Below, one piece after another: positions 56,561 through 64,000 of a stretch of DNA of 64,000 nucleotides. How positions within the stretch are numbered: position 1 is the stretch's first letter; every line of letters starts with the position of its first letter. A program made the translations under genes and the position numbers. The notes beneath the pieces are model-generated. The model searched no databases and was not told where the DNA came from. It saw only the letters and a list, made by a program, of their open reading frames with translations. The stretch is taken from contig NZ_NESP01000001.1 of assembly GCF_003063475.1 (NCBI RefSeq), forward strand, positions 1,054,001 to 1,118,000, given 5' to 3'. Source of the DNA: Limnohabitans curvus (lineage in GTDB: Bacteria > Pseudomonadota > Gammaproteobacteria > Burkholderiales > Burkholderiaceae_C).

Positions 56561-57286
56561 TTACTCAGCAGCCTGATGCCGGGCGTCGCGTACACCATCA
56601 CGAATTTCTTTAACCTTGGCCAAGAAACTCCAAAAACGCTTGGCATCTTCCTTGATGCTGTAGTTTGTTTTGGCATACTGATCGGCGACAAACTCGGTGA
56701 CTCGGCTGTCGAGGTCACGCTTTGGTAAGCTCAGGAAAGCTTCTGTTTCTGAACCGTCACGCTCTATTTTTGCGCCGCCCTTGCGCGCAATTCGAATCAT
56801 GGGTGCGTTTTCACTCAGGGCATGGATGTACATCTGGTACACCTTTTCGTTGCGGGCATGAATCACTGCACGTTCAAACAAACGCGCGCCGTAACCACGG
56901 CCACGTGCGTAGGCAGATACGGACACACCAAATTCGGAGCTAAATTCACGTCCGGGATCTTTGATCAGCGCCAAATGCGCCATCGCAATGATCTCGAGAT
57001 TGCTATTGAATATCCCGTAAATTTCATCACGGTCAAAATTCAGCCCCGCAACGTAGCGCTGTATGTGATCGTCTGTGGCTGTATAGCCGAAGCGCAAATA
57101 ACGGTCGTGCTCCGACAGCGCCAACAAATGCGCCAAAATTTGAGCCACATGCTCGATTCCCAAAGGCGCGATTGGAATCAATACGCCGTCGGTTTTATGA
57201 AATTGCTCTTGCGATGCGCCAGTGAAGCGAAGCATTTGTCGCCCGCCCTCCAAGGTGGTTTTTGCAAGAGTGTGTACGAGTGTCAT
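56561..57286 (-). CDS. GNAT family N-acetyltransferase
   Basis: The protein has 241 residues. The acetyl-CoA-binding motif A is VSVSAYARGRGYGARLFERAVIHARN, and MYIHALSENAPMIRIARKGGAKI is motif B. An N-terminal ~45-residue region precedes the GNAT core, and a charged C-terminal helix follows. The substrate is unknown. It is somewhat AT-richer than its neighbours and diverges from the MBL-fold gene. Confidence 0.85.
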   Translation of the reverse strand: MTLVHTLAKTTLEGGRQMLRFTGASQEQFHKTDGVLIPIAPLGIEHVAQILAHLLALSEHDRYLRFGYTATDDHIQRYVAGLNFDRDEIYGIFNSNLEIIAMAHLALIKDPGREFSSEFGVSVSAYARGRGYGARLFERAVIHARNEKVYQMYIHALSENAPMIRIARKGGAKIERDGSETEAFLSLPKRDLDSRVTEFVADQYAKTNYSIKEDAKRFWSFLAKVKEIRDGVRDARHQAAE

Positions 57287-57468
57287 GCTAGGATTCTACG
57301 GGTTTTCCCTTATTCTTTCAGTTATCTGACGTCAATTAGGCGCACGGCTCTAAACAGAGAAGTTGTGCATTTGTAACGTACGTCACAGCCAACGTGTTGC
57401 AGCGAGACGGTAACTGTCAAAATGTTATCGAGAACGCTAATTTCTATTATTTGAGGACACGCACTTTC

Positions 57469-58383
57469 ATGCTCGCATTACCTTCCGGCGTTGCTTTTTT
57501 CGAAAGAGGCTGGCTTTCGTCCAACAATGTATTGATTCAGGATGAGGATCAAGCCATCCTCGTTGACTCAGGTTACTGGACGCATGCTGAGCAGACTGCG
57601 GCGCTTGTGACAGCGGCCCTGAAACAGCGACCACTTACTACTCTTATCAATACACATTTGCACAGCGACCATTGCGGCGGAAATGCACATCTGCAAGCAT
57701 TATTTCCTAAGCTTGAAACCTTGATACCACCTGGTCATGCAAGCTATGTTGACTCATGGGACTCGAATGCGCTAACTTACACGCCAACAGGTCAACACTG
57801 CCCCCAATTTAAAAAGTCGGGAGTTCTTCGCGATGGTGACCATTTTTGTGTCGCAGGCAATACATGGCGGATTCATGCGGCACCGGGTCATGACCCGCAT
57901 TCAATCGTCCTCTTCAATGAAGAAGATCGTATGTTGGTCTCTGCCGATGCACTTTGGGAGAATGGCTTTGGCGTTGTTTTTCCAGAAATTGAAGGACTAT
58001 CAGCGTTCAATGAGATCGAATCAACACTTCAAATCATTGAGCGACTTGCCCCAAAACTCGTACTCCCTGGTCACGGCGCGGCTTTCACCGACGTGACGGG
58101 CGCACTTGTGCGTGCAAGAAGTCGCTTGGCGCAATTTCAAAATGCACCTGATAAGCACGCAAGCTACGCGGCCAAGGTTTTACTGAAGTTCAAGCTGCTT
58201 GAGTTACAAAGAGTCAAACTGAGTGACTATTGCATTTGGGCGCATTCTGCTCAATATCTGCACTTGCTGCATGCCATGTATTCAACAGGCATCAGTTTTG
58301 AGACTTGGATTTTTGACTTGTGCCAGAGCCTAGAGACAAGCGGCGCATGCACGATCAATGATGAGTACATCATCAATCATTAA
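57469..58383 (+). CDS. MBL-fold metallo-hydrolase
   Basis: The protein has 304 residues from ATG at 57469 (MLALPSGVAFFERGW); an in-frame extension from 57394 lacks a good start. The metal signature is THLHSDHCGG (H63, H65, D67, H68), followed by GHDPHSIVLF and PGHGAAFTD with further ligands. It fits the glyoxalase II/beta-lactamase-like superfamily, with no specific substrate. The DNA here is AT-richer than most of the window, possibly acquired. It is a single-gene unit ending at the rRNA terminator. Confidence 0.88.
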   Translation: MLALPSGVAFFERGWLSSNNVLIQDEDQAILVDSGYWTHAEQTAALVTAALKQRPLTTLINTHLHSDHCGGNAHLQALFPKLETLIPPGHASYVDSWDSNALTYTPTGQHCPQFKKSGVLRDGDHFCVAGNTWRIHAAPGHDPHSIVLFNEEDRMLVSADALWENGFGVVFPEIEGLSAFNEIESTLQIIERLAPKLVLPGHGAAFTDVTGALVRARSRLAQFQNAPDKHASYAAKVLLKFKLLELQRVKLSDYCIWAHSAQYLHLLHAMYSTGISFETWIFDLCQSLETSGACTINDEYIINH

Positions 58384-58415
58384 TTTAGAAATCTTAAATT
58401 TGAAAGCCTAAAAAC

Positions 58416-58447
58416 AAAAACCCCCACTCAATCGAGCGGGGGTTTCT
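58416..58447 (-). terminator. rho-independent terminator of the rRNA operon
   Basis: AAACCCCC (58418-58425) and GGGGGTTT (58438-58445) pair with a short inner CTC/GAG. On the minus strand a T-rich run follows, 13 bases beyond the 5S gene. It can also stop the plus-strand MBL-gene transcript. Confidence 0.9.
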
Positions 58448-58459
58448 GAGGCTGTAATA

Positions 58460-58573
58460 GCCTGACGATGTCCTACTTTCACACGGGAACCCGCACTATC
58501 ATCGGCGCTAAGTCGTTTCACTGTCCTGTTCGGGATGGGAAGGAGTGGTACCAACTTGCTATGGTCATCAGGC
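58460..58573 (-). rRNA. rrf: 5S ribosomal RNA
   Basis: About 114 bases. The 5' end reads TGCCTGATGACCATAG, with GTGGGAACCCGA-type and CCGAACTC-type loops visible as CCATCCCGAACAGG. The 3' end complements the 5' end (CATCGTCAGGC). Ends are set from stem pairing and are good to a few bases. Confidence 0.93.
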
Positions 58574-58689
58574 ATAACTTGTTGTCACCTTGATCAAATC
58601 AAGGCAACGAATTCATAGAGCAATATCAGATTTATTTTGAATGCGTCACTTGGCATAACTTCCTTGATCACATTGGATCAAAGTTATAG

Positions 58690-61566
<2,877 letters not shown>

Positions 61567-61676
61567 CTATAACTTTGACGCCTCTTTCGAGATCAAAAAT
61601 TGTTTTCAAGGACTGATTTGACAGGTCTCTCACCTGTCGCGTTATGCCGTAAATATGAATAATCCTTCAATATCGC

Positions 61677-61688
61677 TATTAAAGAACA
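61677..61688 (-). promoter_or_regulatory. boxA-like antitermination site before 23S rRNA
   Basis: On the minus strand TGTTCTTTAATA resembles the rRNA boxA (TGCTCTTTAACA), in the spacer upstream of 23S. A weaker TTCTTTA lies in the 16S leader near 63835. Confidence 0.5.
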
Positions 61689-61748
61689 TTCGTCATTACT
61701 TGAAATCCAAACCAAAGTTTGAATATTCGTTTTGACGCAATCAAAAAT

Positions 61749-61806
61749 GTTACTAGCGGCACGGTCTGCACTAAACCTTTACGAATGTGCAGTTTCCGCT
61801 AGTAAC
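61749..61806. repeat. bipartite hairpin in the tRNA-Ala to 23S spacer
   Basis: An 11-base perfect inverted repeat GTTACTAGCGG (61749-61759) / CCGCTAGTAAC (61796-61806) encloses a second pair CTGCAC (61766-61771) / GTGCAG (61787-61792). It is a stable structure in the transcribed spacer, of unproven role, perhaps in RNase processing. Confidence 0.65.
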
Positions 61807-61910
61807 TCTGATATCTACTCTATGAATTTTTAATGAACAGCCTAGTTAATCAATCAATATCGATCAACAACAAAGAAGCCTCAACAGAAGCTGCTTTGTT
61901 GTTGAATGAA

Positions 61911-61986
61911 TGGTGGAGGATGACGGGATCGAACCGACGACCCCCTGCTTGCAAAGCAGGTGCTCTCCCAGCTGAGCTAATCCCCC
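61911..61986 (-). tRNA. tRNA-Ala (anticodon TGC)
   Basis: 76 bases including an encoded CCA. Acceptor GGGGGAT, anticodon arm CTGCTTTGCAAGCAG, and T arm GTCGGTTCGATCCCG are seen on the minus strand. It lies in the rRNA spacer, 20 bases from tRNA-Ile. Confidence 0.97.
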
Positions 61987-62005
61987 AATGAATCACTTAG
62001 ACGTT

Positions 62006-62082
62006 TGGTGGGTCTGGTTGGAATCGAACCAACGACCCCTGCGTTATCAACACAGTGCTCTAACCAACTGAGCTACAGACCC
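62006..62082 (-). tRNA. tRNA-Ile (anticodon GAT)
   Basis: 77 bases including CCA. Acceptor GGGTCTG, anticodon loop TTGATAA, and T arm GTTGGTTCGATTCCAAC are seen on the minus strand. The Ile-Ala order matches the common bacterial spacer. Confidence 0.97.
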
Positions 62083-62178
62083 AAGCCGGTCGCGACATCC
62101 TCAGCGAACTGAGTTAATCGACGACAACCTTCAAAACAACCGATAAGTGTGGACGTTCAATTTAGATTGCAGTTTTCC

Positions 62179-63713
<1,535 letters not shown>

Positions 63714-63943
63714 TCGATCTTGATATTTTTTTGATCTTTCGATCAACTCATAAATTGGAATCGACGTGATTTTCTTTGACGAATTTCACATCTTTTTTAC
63801 TTCATGAGCGTTTGTTAGCTAATTAAAGCTAAGTTCCTAAAGAACTTGGCAATCACCATCAAACGCCCACGCTTATCGGCTGTATGTTTTTAATGAACCA
63901 CTCAACTACTTGAGCAACCACGCTGCGATCAGCGAAGCCTTGC

Positions 63944-63973
63944 AGTATAGCACAACTAAGTGCTATTTAGCAA
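63944..63973 (-). promoter_or_regulatory. predicted rRNA operon promoter
   Basis: On the minus strand TTGCTA (63973-63968) and TATACT (63949-63944) are 18 bases apart. The spacer between them holds the inverted repeat TAGCAC/GTGCTA. The start would lie near 63936, about 220 bases before 16S. The leader between contains no gene and has AAGTTC/GAACTT near 63832-63848. Other promoters may lie beyond the window edge. Confidence 0.6.
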
Positions 63974-64000
63974 ATGTTTGGAGATTTTTCGTTAAGAAGA

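Overview
The window looks like a chromosomal segment of a betaproteobacterium of the order Burkholderiales, most likely family Comamonadaceae (Limnohabitans/Rhodoferax-like). This rests on the liu leucine-degradation genes with a MerR-type LiuR, an S-adenosylhomocysteine (SAH) riboswitch in front of ahcY, a double-length UvrA, the DUF485-ActP pair and the rRNA operon with tRNA-Ile and tRNA-Ala in the spacer. The assignment is inferred from gene content and recalled family features; no search was run. Almost the whole window is dense housekeeping and catabolic DNA. There is no prophage, integron, CRISPR array or transposase gene.

Layout. 1-3.6 kb: end of a histidine phosphatase gene, ruvB-ruvA (minus), phoH-ybeY (plus). 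3.6-14.3 kb: a membrane glycosyltransferase, dbpA-dtd, a CDF metal exporter and tyrS (minus), then mepM-anmK (plus), erpA, and the rplM-rpsI ribosomal pair (minus), and rlmJ (plus). 14.4-17.6 kb: the ahcY-tlyA-metF unit (minus) under an SAH riboswitch, which links removal of SAH to methyl-group supply. 17.7-25.6 kb: prfC (plus) and a giant fused uvrA (minus), with four long inverted-repeat elements in and beside them, two of them read in frame inside uvrA. 25.7-30.4 kb: a small membrane protein, an MHS-type transporter (minus), and the yjcH-actP acetate uptake pair (plus).

30.4-33.6 kb (all minus): an exonuclease, a cNMP/CBS/DUF294 gene broken by an internal deletion, an HCCA-isomerase-like protein and a DUF1289 protein. 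33.6-48.4 kb is the leucine/isovalerate and fatty-acid catabolic region: liuE-liuD-liuC-liuB (minus), a divergent AraC-type regulator, then liuR-thioesterase-ivd, an LTA-synthase-like sulfatase, carbonic anhydrase, thiolase, acyl-CoA dehydrogenase, ychJ and a HAD phosphatase (minus). A 16-base perfect palindrome just upstream of liuR is the likely LiuR operator. Isovaleryl-CoA dehydrogenase, methylcrotonyl-CoA carboxylase, methylglutaconyl-CoA hydratase and HMG-CoA lyase together take isovaleryl-CoA to acetyl-CoA and acetoacetate. The carbonic anhydrase could supply bicarbonate for the carboxylase.

48.5-57.3 kb (minus): a zinc protease-like protein, plsC, gmhB, glyS, glyQ, lnt, corC and a GNAT acetyltransferase, mainly envelope lipid, LPS-heptose, lipoprotein and translation functions. 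57.5-58.4 kb: an MBL-fold hydrolase (plus). 58.4-64 kb: a complete rRNA operon on the minus strand (16S, tRNA-Ile GAT, tRNA-Ala TGC, 23S, 5S) with promoter and terminator. The most unusual signals are the palindromic repeats inside and beside the fused uvrA, the layered mutually exclusive pairings downstream of the SAH aptamer, and the recent-looking deletion in the DUF294 gene.
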